A stretch of 64,000 bases of DNA from Delphinapterus leucas (taxonomy: Eukaryota > Chordata > Mammalia > Artiodactyla > Monodontidae): positions 17,693,290 to 17,757,289 of the forward strand of contig NW_022098026.1 of the NCBI RefSeq assembly GCF_002288925.2, read 5' to 3'. A program made the position numbers and the translations under genes. The number at the start of each line of letters is the position of its first letter. Position 1 is the stretch's first letter. The notes beneath the pieces are model-generated. The model saw only the letters and a list, made by a program, of their open reading frames with translations, was not told the DNA's origin and made no database searches. Positions 10,803 through 41,672 of the stretch are shown in pieces.

Positions 10803-13800
10803 GTGAGCGGCCCCGGAGGGAGACACGCGGCCAGGCAAGGGCCCAGGGTGCGGCGGGAGAGTCGGGGGCGCAGAGGGCAGCCGATCGGCCGAGCTTCCAG
10901 CGTCCTGGGCTTGCTGTGGGCGGGGGCGGGACGACGAGCCCGTTACACGCGGACTGCAGCGCTGAGGGGAAGGGAGGAGCGCTCGAGGCCTGAGGGACCG
11001 ACTAATCATAGGGGGCCTGCCGTTTGGGGAGGATAGTTAAGATAGGGCCAGCCCCAGATATATTTGCTTTTTTTTCCCTTTTGCGCCTGAAAATGTGTCC
11101 CAAAATGGAGGATTTCGTAGACTCTGAAAAGCTTAGCCGTTTGAGCGGCGTTTTTTTCCTGGTGTCGCGGCCTTCGCTCCTTTCCTCGCCCATCGTTTCA
11201 TAGCGCCCCCTAAGACTCCCCTCCTCTGCCCACACACAGGCTCGCGCGATTTTAGCCGGCCCTCAGAAACAATTCCCCCCACCCGCCATCGCGTAAAAAT
11301 GGCCGAAAAATGAAACGTTAACGCTTGTTTATCGTATTGCGTCGTGGATAAAGCCTTCTTCAGTGCGCTGCGAAGCAGGAGATTTGTTGTTTAGAGAGTC
11401 ACCTCACATTCCTTTTCCTCTTTATTAAAATACTATCAGTCTAGGGTTCTCCAGAGAGGATGGCGTGGTGTGGGGACCTTCCGGTTTCCAAACAAAGGCT
11501 TTAGAGTACACCCTGGTGTAGTCGCGGCATCGTTGTTCTTTTCGTTGCCGGCGCTGTGCCATGTTGTGTGTTCTACAGGGACTTTCCCCATTTACGGCGG
11601 AGCAATATCTCCTAGGTGTTTATCCTGCTCTGTGGCCCCATTCTGTGGCATAGGCTTATTGGATCAGTTACAGTTTTCCAGCCAGATATTTCTAGAACAG
11701 TTATGGCGATTCCGAAATTCTAGTCTTTGAAGCGCGCTGGAATAGTGTGCGAGTCGTTGATTTCCCAGGTCGTAGTCATGAGATTTTGCATTGATGCTGC
11801 GTTCTGCGTGTTGAACAGAGCTTGGTTTAATATTTTTAGATAGTCGACAAAACAGTTTTCTCCCAGGTAAATTTAAACAGCTGTACTCAGCGGGCAAAAA
11901 TTATATTTTAGGCAATTTTCATACATGTTCAAAATAAAATTTCCTTTTAAAAAGCTAAATGGTTCAGTCACCTACGGAGTCTCTCGACATAATTGTTTCA
12001 CGTTAGTATTGTTGTGGAAATCAAGACGGGGAGGACAGATTTTTGTTGCAAAAAACGCTGTGTGACTTTTACACTGAACTGAACTTAAAATTAAACACGA
12101 TTGAAGTACTACATGAAGGTTCTTCTGGTTGGTCATGTAAATAAGACTTGGAAAAGAGATCGTTAGCCAGAAGCTTTGTGTTGAAAGTGCCTTAAATTGG
12201 CATTTCTTCCTTTTCACGTTATATGTTGATAACGTTAGCGTATGCTTTACCCAGAAAGGAAGTTTTCACATTATCATCTTTACACATCTCTTCAGCTTTG
12301 TGTAAGTGGAGTTGCTTTTACGTAGCATTTTGAGCTAATTAATTCAGAAGGATTTAACCACCCTTGACCTTAAAACATTGTGTATGTTAAAGGAGTCTTT
12401 AAACAAACTAATTCTACTAATGCTTTTAGGGACGTGTAAACGCCAAATATTATTACAAGTCAATGATATTTAAACAGACTTTAACAACTGAAGAATGCAA
12501 AGAAAATGTCTTACATAATTTAAGAAATAACAGGTAGTTCAAATTCCTAATTTTATAGAAGAGAGAATTAAACCCCAAGGAAGTTGTTATGTAGTTAACC
12601 AGGGGCAGTGATGCCAGTGTGTTCTAGAACGCTTGCATTTTGATTGGATACTTGATTTAGGCTCTGCATGTTTTAATAAATCGGCTTAAAAATGGAAGAA
12701 CTATACTTACAGGAAGTTATCCTGTAAATAAGGGAATAATGTGTCAAAGATTGGTGTACGTAAATGTTAATGTTGGTTATTAAGCGTATTAAAAATCCAG
12801 AAGATAAAACACTTGGAGATCTACTAATTGTAGTGTGGCCATCAAGTGGTAATCTATACAGCTATTTAGAAGTGTTTTAAGAGGAGAGTAGTGATGGGAA
12901 AATTATAGTGGAATATAGTACTCATTGGGAAGAAAGTGTAATAAAGCTCCACTAATACCAAATTTGATGATTTTTTTTGTTGTTTCAAGGAACGTGTAAA
13001 TAAGCATAAAAATAGAGATATACCCAAAATTTTGGCTCTGGATGTTGGCATTGTGGGTCATTTGTATTTCCTTCTTTTTTTTCTGAAATATCCACAAGAC
13101 ATTATACTTACTTTTGTAATGAGGAAAAGTGAAACATTTTTTGTAAATGCTAGAACTGCTGAAAAGACCAGAATCTCATGTTTTGTTTTTTTAGGATCTC
13201 ATGTATTTTTGAGGGGAATTGAGATAGAAGTGAGCCAGCTTCTTGAAATCAAGTGCAGAGTGTTCAAAAGTGACAGAAACGCTTGTGTAAGATACCCTTG
13301 TTATTATGTGTGTACAGAGAAATCTGAAGGCATTCTTATGTAAAATTATTATTAGGACTAATAATTAGATTATGATATGAACTGCAGCCATTAGCTGTTT
13401 TTAAATGATCAAAACTAGAGAATTGGGTAGTGGTCTGTTAGGTGGTGTTCTTAGCAGATCTTCTAATTAAAAATTTGTGCTTTGTTTTTATATATCTCTC
13501 TTAGTTAGAATCGTATTAAAATTGTACCACACTGTGACAACAGGTTCTAAGTGTACTTGACTGACTTAAGGTTTGGGATGGACAATACAAAATTCATTGT
13601 GGGTAAGGTGGAAGGGTTGTAGACAGTGTAGTTTTGAAATTTTTTATATATGTGGTTATTCCAGGGTTAATTAACACTATCCAGGAAATTGCTTTAATTT
13701 AAAATTCCTAGGTATGTAGTGGGTCTTCTCATTGGACCATTAGGATCAAGGGTTGTGACATGCTTGTTAAAAGGTTTATAGGTAGAAAAGCTGTTTAGTG

Positions 13801-14790
13801 GATAAAGGTAGAGTAGAGAGAAGCCAGTGGATTGAGAGGACTTTAGATAGGTAGCCTTTAAAGTACTTTAGCTTTTGACTTATCGCAGGTGATATTGACT
13901 GTAAGCTTAAATATAAACTGTAATACAGTAGAAGTTATATGATAAATGCTGTGTTATCTTTCCTCACCTGAATATAATTTATTACTGTGGCAGGTCTGAA
14001 TAGATGCAGTATCTTTGACGTGTTGCAGCCTCCATGTGATTTTCCAGTTGTAGGTCAAGCCCTAATGTCTGTATAAAAAAGGCTCAGGAGTTGCTGAAAT
14101 TAAAATTTACATGAAGTAGCAATGAAAGCTTATGTACAATTCTTTTTAATTAAAATTTCTTTTAACTTAAAATCTTTTAACTTAAAATTTTTAATTATTA
14201 AAGATTTTAAAACTATTCCAAAGATTAAGGCTAATATAAAATACTTGGGTTTTTTCTGGAAACTTTTTTAAATAGCAAATCTCTGCCTGCCTTTTGTAGA
14301 GTACCAATAGCCTGTGGTTGTTGGTACCTGTCAGAACACGTTAGTAGGAAAACAGAGGGTTCCCGTGGTGGGGGGGTGGGATGATAGGTCTTCCCAGCTC
14401 TTGCTGTTGGATATTCAGCTGGATAAGAAGAGCGGAGAGGGGGGAAATGCCTATAGTTGTCACAGTTAGCAGTAAATGCAAATATGGAAAGTAATCTGTT
14501 GATGCTAGAGTCTCAGTAGGATCTTTGATTTGTAGTATCATAGATTGTTAATGAAATAGACAACTTTCTGGTCTTTAAAGGTGATGTGTGTGGTGGGTTT
14601 GTTGTTTTTTTTTTTCTCTGTGGGAATTTCTAGGATATTAAACGTCTCCCTTTGGTATAGTCACTGAAAAAAGAGCTTATACCATATGTGAAAGTTTAAA
14701 GTCAAGTGTTTGAACACCTGAATCACACAGTAGATGGGAAAGGAACAGTAATAGCAAAGAAATACAAACCTTTGTACTTAAAATATTCTT

Positions 14791-14981
14791 GGGACTTCCC
14801 TGGCGGTCCAGTGGTTAAGACTTCGCCTTCCAATGCAGGGGGTGCGGCTTCAATCCCTGGTGGGGGAGCTAAGATCCCATGTGCCCACCCAGAGGCCAAA
14901 AAAACAAAACATAAGACAGAAGCAGTATTGTAACAAATTCAATAAAGACTTTAAAAATGGTTCACATCAAAAAGTAAAAAA
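14791..14981 (+). mobile_element. CHR-related SINE with 'aacaaattcaataaagactt' tail, sense
   Basis: Head 'gggacttccctggcggtcca', B box 'cggcttcaatccctggt', then the subtype-specific tail with 'attgtaacaaattcaataaa' and 'aaaatggttcacatcaaaaa'. The same subtype recurs at 52745. Confidence 0.92.
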
Positions 14982-15604
14982 ATTTTTCTAGCTGTGAAAA
15001 GATGTGGAACAACAGAACAATTTTAATGCTTAGCTATGTTTCCTTGTGTGGGCTATGATATTCTGGGAAAGCAGAATGGACGAGGGAACTTTACACTTAA
15101 GCATCAGGAAACCTAGAAATATTCATAACAGCGTTCTTGTTAATGACAGGAAATTGGAAACTGTGCATCATCTGCAAAACAAAACAGATAAGTGTATGTG
15201 CCCTAATGGTATCTATATTGCAGTGAAAATGTAGATGTAATCCATGTGTAAATCAGTTTTAAAAAGCAAGCAATACATACATTTTAAGACAATTTGTATA
15301 AAATTCAGAAATGCTAAATTAACACTGTTTAAAAAGATATATGTCTATTAAGTAAGACTTAAAAACAAGAGACTGCAGAAGGGGAGGAGGAATCACTGGA
15401 AATTGGTAGGTAGAAGGTATCTAAGGTTTCGTTAACGTTTCTAAACTTTGGTGTTTATACACACAGGTTTGTATAATGTATGATATAAAGGGGGTGGTGC
15501 TGGGCCTTAAGAGAATTACTAGTATTAAATGGAGAACGGAGAGACACATTCCAGCTAATAATTGTATTTGAGTGTGGACTTCACGTGGTAAGTAGTAGGG
15601 AGTT

Positions 15605-15767
15605 GTGTGTGTGTATATGTGTGTGTTTATTTATTTATTGGCTGCGTTGGGTCTTCGTTGCTGTGTGCGGGCTTTCGGGGGCTACTCTTTGTTGCAGTGC
15701 GTGGGCTTCTCTCGCGCAGGCTCAGTAGTTGTCGCCTGCGGGCTTAGTTAGTCCGCAGCGCGAGTAG
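15605..15767 (-). mobile_element. CHR SINE long subtype, antisense, 5'-truncated
   Basis: It starts with a tg/tttatt-rich tail, then 'ggctgcgttgggtcttcgtt' and 'gggggctactctttgttgca', but stops before the B box and head. It is a partial copy. Confidence 0.85.
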
Positions 15768-16249
15768 TATATCTTTGAAGAGAGTAAAATAATGAGTGAT
15801 ATTTTAGGAGGCTTATATTGAAACCTGTGAACATGGATCCAATACACGGATGCCATCAGGAGGGCAAGAGGACAGAGTATCTCCAGTAAGGTTATGGCAG
15901 AGGAGATAGAGAGTTACGGACTGCATTTCTGAAGGATGAGAAGGTAATTTAAAGGTAGATTGGAAATAGAGAATGAAGAGGGAAGAGGTTTAATTTGTTT
16001 ACTTTCACTAGAATCCACTTCTCTTCTTCAGTCTTATTTGTCTAGGTTACTGCCAGTCTTTAAATCTGGTCTTTTAAAGCAGACTTCTGGTTCAGAAACA
16101 AAGTTCAGATTTTAAATCTGACTTTAATAGAAAGGGATGAGACATGATAGTATAGTTGATATATGAAATAGTGCAGTGAAAGTGAAAGGTGTTTATGTCT
16201 CTGGGCCAGTCCTTTTACTTCTCATTTCTCATTGGTTGTGAGGAGCAGA

Positions 16250-16440
16250 TTGCATAAAGTAAATGATCACTATGGTGCTTACCATGTACCAAGTCTTATG
16301 AAATGGGTGTTATTTTTATTCGCATTTTACATACGAGGGAACAAACACAGATGTTAAGTAATTTGCCCAAGGTCACATAGCTACTTTGTAGTAGAACTGG
16401 GATTCAAATGCAGGCATTTGGGCTCTAAAAATCTCAGTTT
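16250..16440 (-). repeat. MIR SINE remnant
   Basis: Reversed MIR: 'cttaccatgtaccaagtctt', 'taatttgcccaaggtcacat', then 'actgggattcaaatgcaggc'. Confidence 0.8.
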
Positions 16441-17024
16441 ATATCAAATCAGAGAGTTGTACAAATGTTTGTGGAAAGTAGGAGCAGTAGATCATAAAGT
16501 TGTGAGTGGAGGGGGAAAGTTTTAAGAGTGCAGAATGGTGCCTTGAGAAAAACCACAAATTTTGCTTTTAAGTAGAGAGGAGAGTTAGCCAAGTTAGTGT
16601 CTTAGGTCAAATCAAGAGTCAAAATTGCCAGTTAAATGGAATAATTTTCTTTCCTGTAGTATGAATTTACTTAATCAGTTTTCTCTATTGCTTAATCTGA
16701 AAATATTTAATGTCTAGTTGATAAAGTCACTAGGAAAAACATTTAAACCTAGGAAGAAGAAAAATGTTCCAAGTCTGAATAAAAGGAATCATCCTTTCTG
16801 TGGATTACCGTGAAGATTTCTATTTTAGCAGATGAAGGTACTGTGTTAGCCTAAGGATGAAGAAGTTGAATCCAGGTCTGTGATTGGATTAACACCAACA
16901 GTCTTAAAGCATTTAAAAATAATACTTGTTTTTCAGCCTTCCTGGGCACGACACTTTATATGGTTTTATCTTTATTGTGTGATGAGGCACATACTGCTTT
17001 ATACAAAACTGAAATTAATAGAGC

Positions 17025-17185
17025 TGGATAAGCAACAAGGATATACGGTATAGCACAAGGAATAATAGCTGTTACCTTGTAATAACTTATAGTGGAGTAT
17101 AATATGCAAAAATACTGAATCACTATGCTGTACACCTGAAACTAATATAGTATTGTAAATCAACTATACTTCAATTAAAAAAAGA
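17025..17185 (+). mobile_element. LINE-1 3' end, sense
   Basis: Cetartiodactyl LINE-1 terminal sequence in sense: 'tatgctgtacacctgaaact' and 'gtaaatcaactatacttcaa' followed by an A-rich tail. Confidence 0.85.
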
Positions 17186-17986
17186 ATCTGGGACAGTATT
17201 TCCTAGGGGGTTTACTATTTAAATTAATTAGTAGTTTGTTTTTTTGAAAAAACCTTGTAAGTCACTTAAAGGCATGCCATACTGAAATGAGATTATGGCA
17301 CTGAAGAACACAGACTAAAATATAAGTTTTTAAAGTGGCTCAAGCTCAATATATAAAGTTGAATAGTTCCTCAGATAACAATCTTTTTAAAAAATCAAAC
17401 CCTTAAATGAAACACAAGTTATAAACATATATTGGGAAAACATATAGTGACATAAGCTAATGGGAAAATGAAAATTTACTTAACACTCTAAAATGGAAAC
17501 TATGTTGATAAGTTATTTATAAAGGCATTATAAATTTAATAAATGAGAAACTTTAAGGAGTAATTAACCTAACCCTGTATTTTAATTGGAAATGAGTCAG
17601 TTGCTTGCTTTAAAAGTTCTGACCAGAGTAGTCAATGCTTTAAATTACTAATAGTGAACTGTCCCTGCCATCTGTTGGTGAAACGGTTAGGACATTTTTA
17701 CTGTATTGGTATTGTTGGTTGCTACGTGTATTTGGCATATTTTCGCATGAATAAGTTAAATCACAAGGGTGTTTGACCTTGATAGACCGTGGAAAATCTG
17801 AAAATTTCTTAACACCCTTTTGTGTTTTTAATTCAGATGGGGAAAATACTGTAAGAAACTATTGTTTTTTGGCTGTTGCGTGTTAAATTTTTATGTGAGA
17901 TTAAAGGGCTATTATAAGTGGATATTTCTTTCCTGAACATCTCTACAAGCCTTTATGATTATACCATCTTAAAATTAGTTGTTTTT

Positions 17987-18141
17987 GGGCTTCCCTGGTG
18001 GCGCAGTGGTTGCGAGTCCGCCTGCCGATGCAGGGCCCGTGAGCCATGGCCGCTGAGCCTGCGCGTCCGGAGCCTGTGCTCCGCAACGGGAGAGGCCACA
18101 ACAGTGAGAGGCCCGCGTACCGCAAAAAAAAAAAAAAAAAA
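17987..18141 (+). mobile_element. Young-type CHR SINE with internal deletion, sense
   Basis: Head 'gggcttccctggtggcgcag' and the full 3' end 'gaggcccgcgtaccgc' with 18 A are present. The middle, from after 'gatgcaggg' to 'cccgtgagccatgg', is missing, removing the B box. It is flanked by short 'ttgttttt' repeats. Confidence 0.93.
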
Positions 18142-18149
18142 TTGTTTTT

Positions 18150-21100
18150 AAGAAGTGATTATTTCACACAATTGAAAGCATAAAGATCCATATGATGGTA
18201 TTAGATACCTTTAAAACAGCATTTTTAAATTTAGAAGCTGAAGGTTTTTTTCTATAATGCCTTTTAAAGAACTAAAGTGCTTATGGTCATTTCACTTCCT
18301 GCTAAATAACCCTTTGAAAGAATGAATATGTAATAGGACTAATAGGTAATCTTTATTTTACATAGGAAATCGAAATATGAAACAACTTTGTTTTCTCCAT
18401 GAACTTTCTGAATGTGTTAAGCTTTCATTTGTTTTCTGAAATATTTTAGTTTTCCATTTCTTTTAATTGTTGAAGAAAATAAATCCAATAAAGAGTATCA
18501 GATAGTATTCATGGAATGTGGAGGTTGAATATATTAACTGAAGCTTATTTCTTAACCATACATACAGATACTTGTTCATCTGTTGAAGGTGAAGCTAACA
18601 TCTTTAGTAGCACTTATATCATGAACTAGGTTTAAGTTCCAGGTTAATAATTTAGAATTGTGTATTAAAATGAGCTTTAAATCTGTTCATTGAGAATTTG
18701 AATATCAGATTGTAGTTAAATGGCATTTGTAAAGCAAGCCTAATTAGTCCTTTTTCTGATGTTTCCTGGTTGGGGGTGAGGTGGAGGTACTTTCTCTTTT
18801 GGAAGTGAAAGATTCTGCATTAATGGGCATTTAGAATTTATTGTATAAAGAATTTAAATGGGTAAATTGGATTTTGATATTACATTCTAGGTTAGTTATC
18901 TCAAAGGAATTATTTTCAAGCTTTATTAATCTCTATGAAAAGGCAACTTTATAATGATGGGGGAAAAATACAGTAAAAGAAGCTAATCTTTTTTAAAAAT
19001 CTTGGTAACTTAGTAAACCTCTCAGTATTGTGCTTTCATAGGCAGTAGGTCTTGCTTAAAGGAGCCTTTTAAAGTGACTTGTTCGTCTTACGTTCACCAT
19101 TGACCGAAGATCTAAAGGAACTTTTTGTAAATGTTCTTGCACCAGTGCTGTCTTGTCTGATTTCTCTTAATTTCTTTGTTCTAATAAAAGATTTTTAAGA
19201 ACTTTGTTTCAATCAAAAGTCTGACTTAAGTTCTTTTTCAGTAATGCTACTCTCATGTCTTTGTGTGGGACTGCATTTTAAGTTGAAGCTGAGCATTTTA
19301 AGTTGAAACTCTGAGTCACAAAACTATTGTTATTCTTAAGAATTACAAGTTGTCATGGGATTTACATAGTTTGTCTTGCCCTTTTTCTTAGTTTTTCTGA
19401 CATCCATTTTCTGTTTGTCTTAAGGTTATCACCTTTTACCTTTACTTCTCTTAACTTTCCTTTTTGCAGATCCACCATTTTCATATATGCTACAAAGAAA
19501 AATAATTCTGTAATGCAACAATCATTTATTTCCCTTAAAATATGATCAGTTAAAATATTTACATACGATCATAATGCCGCAGTATAATTTCCCTAAGGGA
19601 AAGAATAGTTCTTTCAAAAGACTGGCTTTTCAATAATACAGAGCTTTGCCTCTCAAATGAAGGGCAAAGCTGCAATTAATAGTAACCTCTATACATTGAA
19701 TTTTTGATTTCGAAAAACCCTCTTAATGGTATTGATTTTTTTAAAAAAAAACAAAGTATACATGAAAACTTAGAGGGTCCTACCAGTGTTTACACAGTAT
19801 TTCAACCGGCATTCTGTATGGCATTTAAAAGTCATATCAAACAAACCTTCATCCAATGATGTACACTTAGTCTTGTCTTTATTAATCTTAAGGCCTAAGT
19901 AGTTTACATAATGGATCTCATCTAGAACTAGTTTCTTTAGTGTCTTCTCAAATTCGTCTTTCTTGGTGTGCAAAAACATCTTCTGTACTTCCAGTCACCT
20001 CTGATAGCATTTCTATGTCTTTTTAACTTTGTTACATCTTTTTGTAAAATCTAAAGTCTTGCCTGCAACTTTTTTTTATACTTCTTCTACCACTGTTTTC
20101 ATCCAGTGTTTCCTTACTTTAATCTGTCATTGGTGGAATTGGTCCCATAATAGACTTGTAACTATTGAATATTGCCTGGTTTTTACATTAATAAAGTTTA
20201 ATATTTTAAACTAACAGTACTTAGGGGTATGGGTGATGAAATGTATAAAAGTTAACTGAGCAATGCCTCCTAGTAGAATTATGTAGCAAACAATTTAAGA
20301 CTTATCAACCTCTGTGTGTAATTGTGATTATAAAATTGTTTCATCTAGGACATTTATTGTGTATATCGTTTAACTGGTACTTTATGAGCTCACACAAATG
20401 CTTTCCAAATTCTTATGTAACAATTTCTGAGGTGAAATAACAATATAAGAAAGAAAATGAAAATAATTTCATTATTTTCACGTCTTGGAGGAAACACATC
20501 TTGGAGGATCGCATTCAGAATTTAAATTTTCAAGGTGATTGGGCTATTCTTGTGAAAGAATCTATGTTTACAGAAATCTGTGTAAGCAAGATCTCATTTT
20601 CATTTTCACCTGTTTTGAGCTCTAGGGGTGCTGTGGCCCTGAGCATTAAGTGAATGTCGATGGCTGCTACCTTGGGGAGTTTCACTTCTTTAAATCACCT
20701 ATACTTCCTGTACCTGGGTTTTTTCTTGGGAGGTCTCCTATTTCTGTACTGAGCATATTTAGTTCTCCTTACCTTTTAAGATTAGAGATGAAATAAGCAA
20801 CTGCCTGATACAGGATGGACAGTAAGAAGGCAGTTAATTGTTTGGCTTAAATTTGTGCAGAAATCCTTAAACTGTAGGAAGTCACTTATTTTTCTTCACA
20901 TCTGTCTTTACCTCAATTTGATTTTGCTGCATAAAGGTCTCAACTGTTGTGTTTGATCTTAGATCTTATACTAGGTACTTGACACCTAAGCTTCGTTTAC
21001 TTGTGATTTTACTTGGTTCTTTCTGATAGTGTTAATAGGTCTCATTTTCTAAAACAGAATACAACTGATTCATCTTTGACTTGCTGACCTTGAATTTTTG

Positions 21101-21465
21101 TTTTTAGTCTTCTGGAACTTAAGCATCATACTATAGGGTGTATTTTTATTCTTCTAAAAGAAGAGACCCATCTATATTTTTATTGAAATTTTGATGTATT
21201 CAGACATCTAACCCTTCAATTGAAATGTTTTTAAATTCAGTATGAAATTCCCTTTAATAGTTAAACTTTAGCATGAAAGACTACTTTTTAAATATCTATA
21301 TGCAGGCTCTGCATACATCTGAAATCTGTTTAAGTTATGTAATTCCTTGTAAGTTTGAGATCTTAAATGTTTTTTTTTTAATCAACATGATGCATAAGTT
21401 TTTTTTCTAAAAAAACGGCATCTACTTAAAGGGATTTATGACTAAAATTGCTTATTTTTCTACAG
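18150..21465 (+). other. Intron 1 segment without recognisable repeats
   Basis: I see no SINE, LINE-1 or MIR here. It is AT-rich unique sequence with a short repeated phrase 'gcattttaagttgaa' near 19274-19308. Together with intron 2 it makes a stretch of about 10 kb free of young insertions. Confidence 0.5.
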
Positions 21466-39475
<18,010 letters not shown>

Positions 39476-41330
39476 GATGTGCAAGAAGCTTAATGATTTC
39501 AAAGAAAATAATGGTTCTTTGTTTTTAAATGTTAACCTTTTTTAAATACAATACAGATAGTTAGAAAACTATTGTACTCTTTTGTTATAGTGGAAAAATA
39601 ATAGACGTCTGTTCACGTGTTAAGTGTTATAGCAAAAATACATATACGGTTAAGTTAATGAAGAATTGTTTTTGTTTTATCAAAATGGTAACAGACAGAA
39701 ATACTTGTTAGAGACTGACTTCATATGCTACTTAAGACACTTGCACCACTAAGAAAGATACGTAGAAACATTCAGAGAAGTGAAATTTAGTAGTTCCAAG
39801 CTTCAAAGAAATGTCAAAACTTTTGATTCCATTCAATAAAGAACAAAACCAATTGTATTTTTATTACTTTCATCTGAAACATTCCACATTTTAATCTGAG
39901 CCTTGCAGACTTTTCATTTGCAGTTCGAAGCATTTTTGGTTTTGTTTCAATTTTTGAGAACTTCATTAATGTGAGGTTGGTAATTAAAATGCAGGTGCAG
40001 TTTTCTTTTAATGTCATGCTGTTTAGGTAATAAGAAATACTAAGTAATTGGCTTTAGATTTTGTAATTTTTTCCCTAAGTTCCTGCTAGATTTCGTATTC
40101 TAGTAGTCAATGTCTTTTTCAGTGAAATGTAAAAATATTCCCATTCTCTTTGACCAGTATTAATTTCTTGAGATATTGCTTGTCACTTGAATCCTGTAGC
40201 TGTCATACATCTGGTATAAGCACATTTGATTTTTGAAGTATGTAGACCATCTCTTCATATTTTCAAGATGTAATTTTACATTTCTGCATTTTAAAAACAG
40301 TTTGGCCATAATCTTAGACGCACGCTTCTAATTCATATACTGCATATGTGACCTTTGTGAACAGAAATTTGCATGTATAATCTGTGTTTACTTGTAACTT
40401 TCTGGTTATATACTGCTTATATCTGTGGATTCAAGTTTCTGAAGTGAGTACCAATAAAAAAAAAAACCTAGGCCATGTTCATTGGTTATACATGTTTGAA
40501 ATGTTAACCAATATATTTGTCAGTTGTGGTTTTTATTCACTGTTACACTTTTTGCATGCTTTAACAAATTATTACATTTTTAATTTAGAGTGTTCTAAAG
40601 ACTGCTACTAAAGATCTGAGTTTTAAAGCTTTTAGTGCTGGTGGATTTCTTGTTCCTGTTACATAACTGAAAATGGGACTCTTCATAGTTTTTGGTTTTT
40701 GGTTTTTTCTTCATAGTTTTTTAAGACCTTGGAGTTTTAAGATGTTACGGGTGAGGAAATGGTAAAAGCTCATGTTTAGACATGTCTAAGTATTTAACGA
40801 TAAAATTGGAAGTAACATGTAATAACAAGAATTGGTTTTACCAGCCTTTCAAAGTTGTTGGGATTATAGGTATAAGAAATTATTGTCAAACAAATTTTTA
40901 ATTAAAAAAAATAAGAATTTAAGGGATTCTCTTTGAAACTCTTAGGTCCAAGTGTATTAAAGGATATATCAAATAGTTGAAAGAAATATTATGATCTACC
41001 ACTGAGGGGCAGATGACACTTTTTTAAATGTAACATGCACAAAAAATCCTTGCCAGTTTACTTCTGTAGTTTAATTTTGGCCTTTACTAATTACCCGCTT
41101 TTGTTTAACTCCAACTTTTAACTAACAGCAGCTACACAAAGCATTTTGTGTACACAAATCAAGGAATCCCTTGATTGTTTTCTGTCAATGATAACTTTTT
41201 TCATAGATCCTACTTTGTTAGATATACCAAGTTGGAGAAAAGAATGTTTAATATCTTCATTTGATAGCATTTGAAAGCAGAAATTCTCATAAATTGCTAG
41301 TGATTAATAAATCTGTAACAGCTATTTCCC
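39476..41330 (+). other. MATR3: MATR3 3' UTR with several poly(A) signals
   Basis: AATAAA hexamers lie at 39835-39840, 40453-40458 and 41306-41311; further ones at 42070 and 42868 lie beyond a SINE and are less likely to be used. The end is uncertain. The human 3' UTR length as I remember it favours the 41306 signal as the main distal site. 40680-40725 carries a small direct repeat 'cttcatagttttt'. Confidence 0.6.
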
Positions 41331-41457
41331 AGATTACGGCAAACCTTTATTTAAGAGGAATGTTTCCACTTTAACCAGCTATAAAGTTGAAAATTTTCCC
41401 ACCACCATTTTAGTTTTTAGTTTAATCTGCTGTTAATCCTGGGTAAAGGAAACTTTT

Positions 41458-41659
41458 TTTTTTTTTTTTCGCGGTACGCGGGCCTCTCACTGTGGCCTCT
41501 CCCGTTGCGGAGCACAGGCTCCGGACGCGCAGGCTCAGCAGCTATTGCTCACGGGCCCAGCCCCTCCGCGGCATGTGGGATCTTCCCGGACCGGGGCGCA
41601 AACCCGTGTCCTTTGCGTCGGCAGGCGGACTCTCAACCACTGCGCCACCAGGGAAGCCC
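41458..41659 (-). mobile_element. Young-type CHR SINE, antisense
   Basis: Near-intact reversed copy: T tail, 'cgcggtacgcgggcctctca' through 'ccaccagggaagccc'. A 13-nt exact target-site duplication, aaaggaaactttt, lies at 41445-41457 and 41660-41672. It lies just past the likely MATR3 transcript end. Confidence 0.96.
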
Positions 41660-41672
41660 AAAGGAAACTTTT

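Larger units (their letters stand above)
10200..11300. promoter_or_regulatory. MATR3: MATR3 CpG-island promoter
   Basis: CpG density rises sharply here compared with the AT-rich flanks. It contains a palindromic CGCG element (10429-10438), an E2F-like tttcccgcc (10309-10317), and a YY1-like gccgccatgtt (10749-10759). There is no obvious TATA box. Two candidate first exons with consensus donors (10571 and 10802) lie within it, so initiation is probably dispersed over a few hundred bases. Exact start sites cannot be read from sequence. Confidence 0.85.
10803..21465 (+). other. MATR3: MATR3 intron 1
   Basis: About 10.7 kb between the first exons and the first coding exon, ending at acceptor 'ttatttttctacag'. 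It holds SINEs at 14791, 15605 and 17987, a MIR at 16250 and a LINE-1 3' end at 17025, with otherwise unassigned AT-rich sequence. Human MATR3 has extra alternative 5' UTR exons; I cannot tell from sequence alone whether any lie here. Confidence 0.75.

Noticed and set aside
10229..11235. Open frames of 67-129 codons in the MATR3 CpG island
   Set aside because: Same GC-composition effect. Only the short upstream ORF starting at 10755 has splice support, and it is reported separately.
19770..19979. Minus-strand 69-residue open frame, Lys-rich with several Cys, in MATR3 intron 1
   Set aside because: No recognisable domain, no extension into neighbouring frames as a clear pseudogene, and AT-rich sequence gives such frames by chance.
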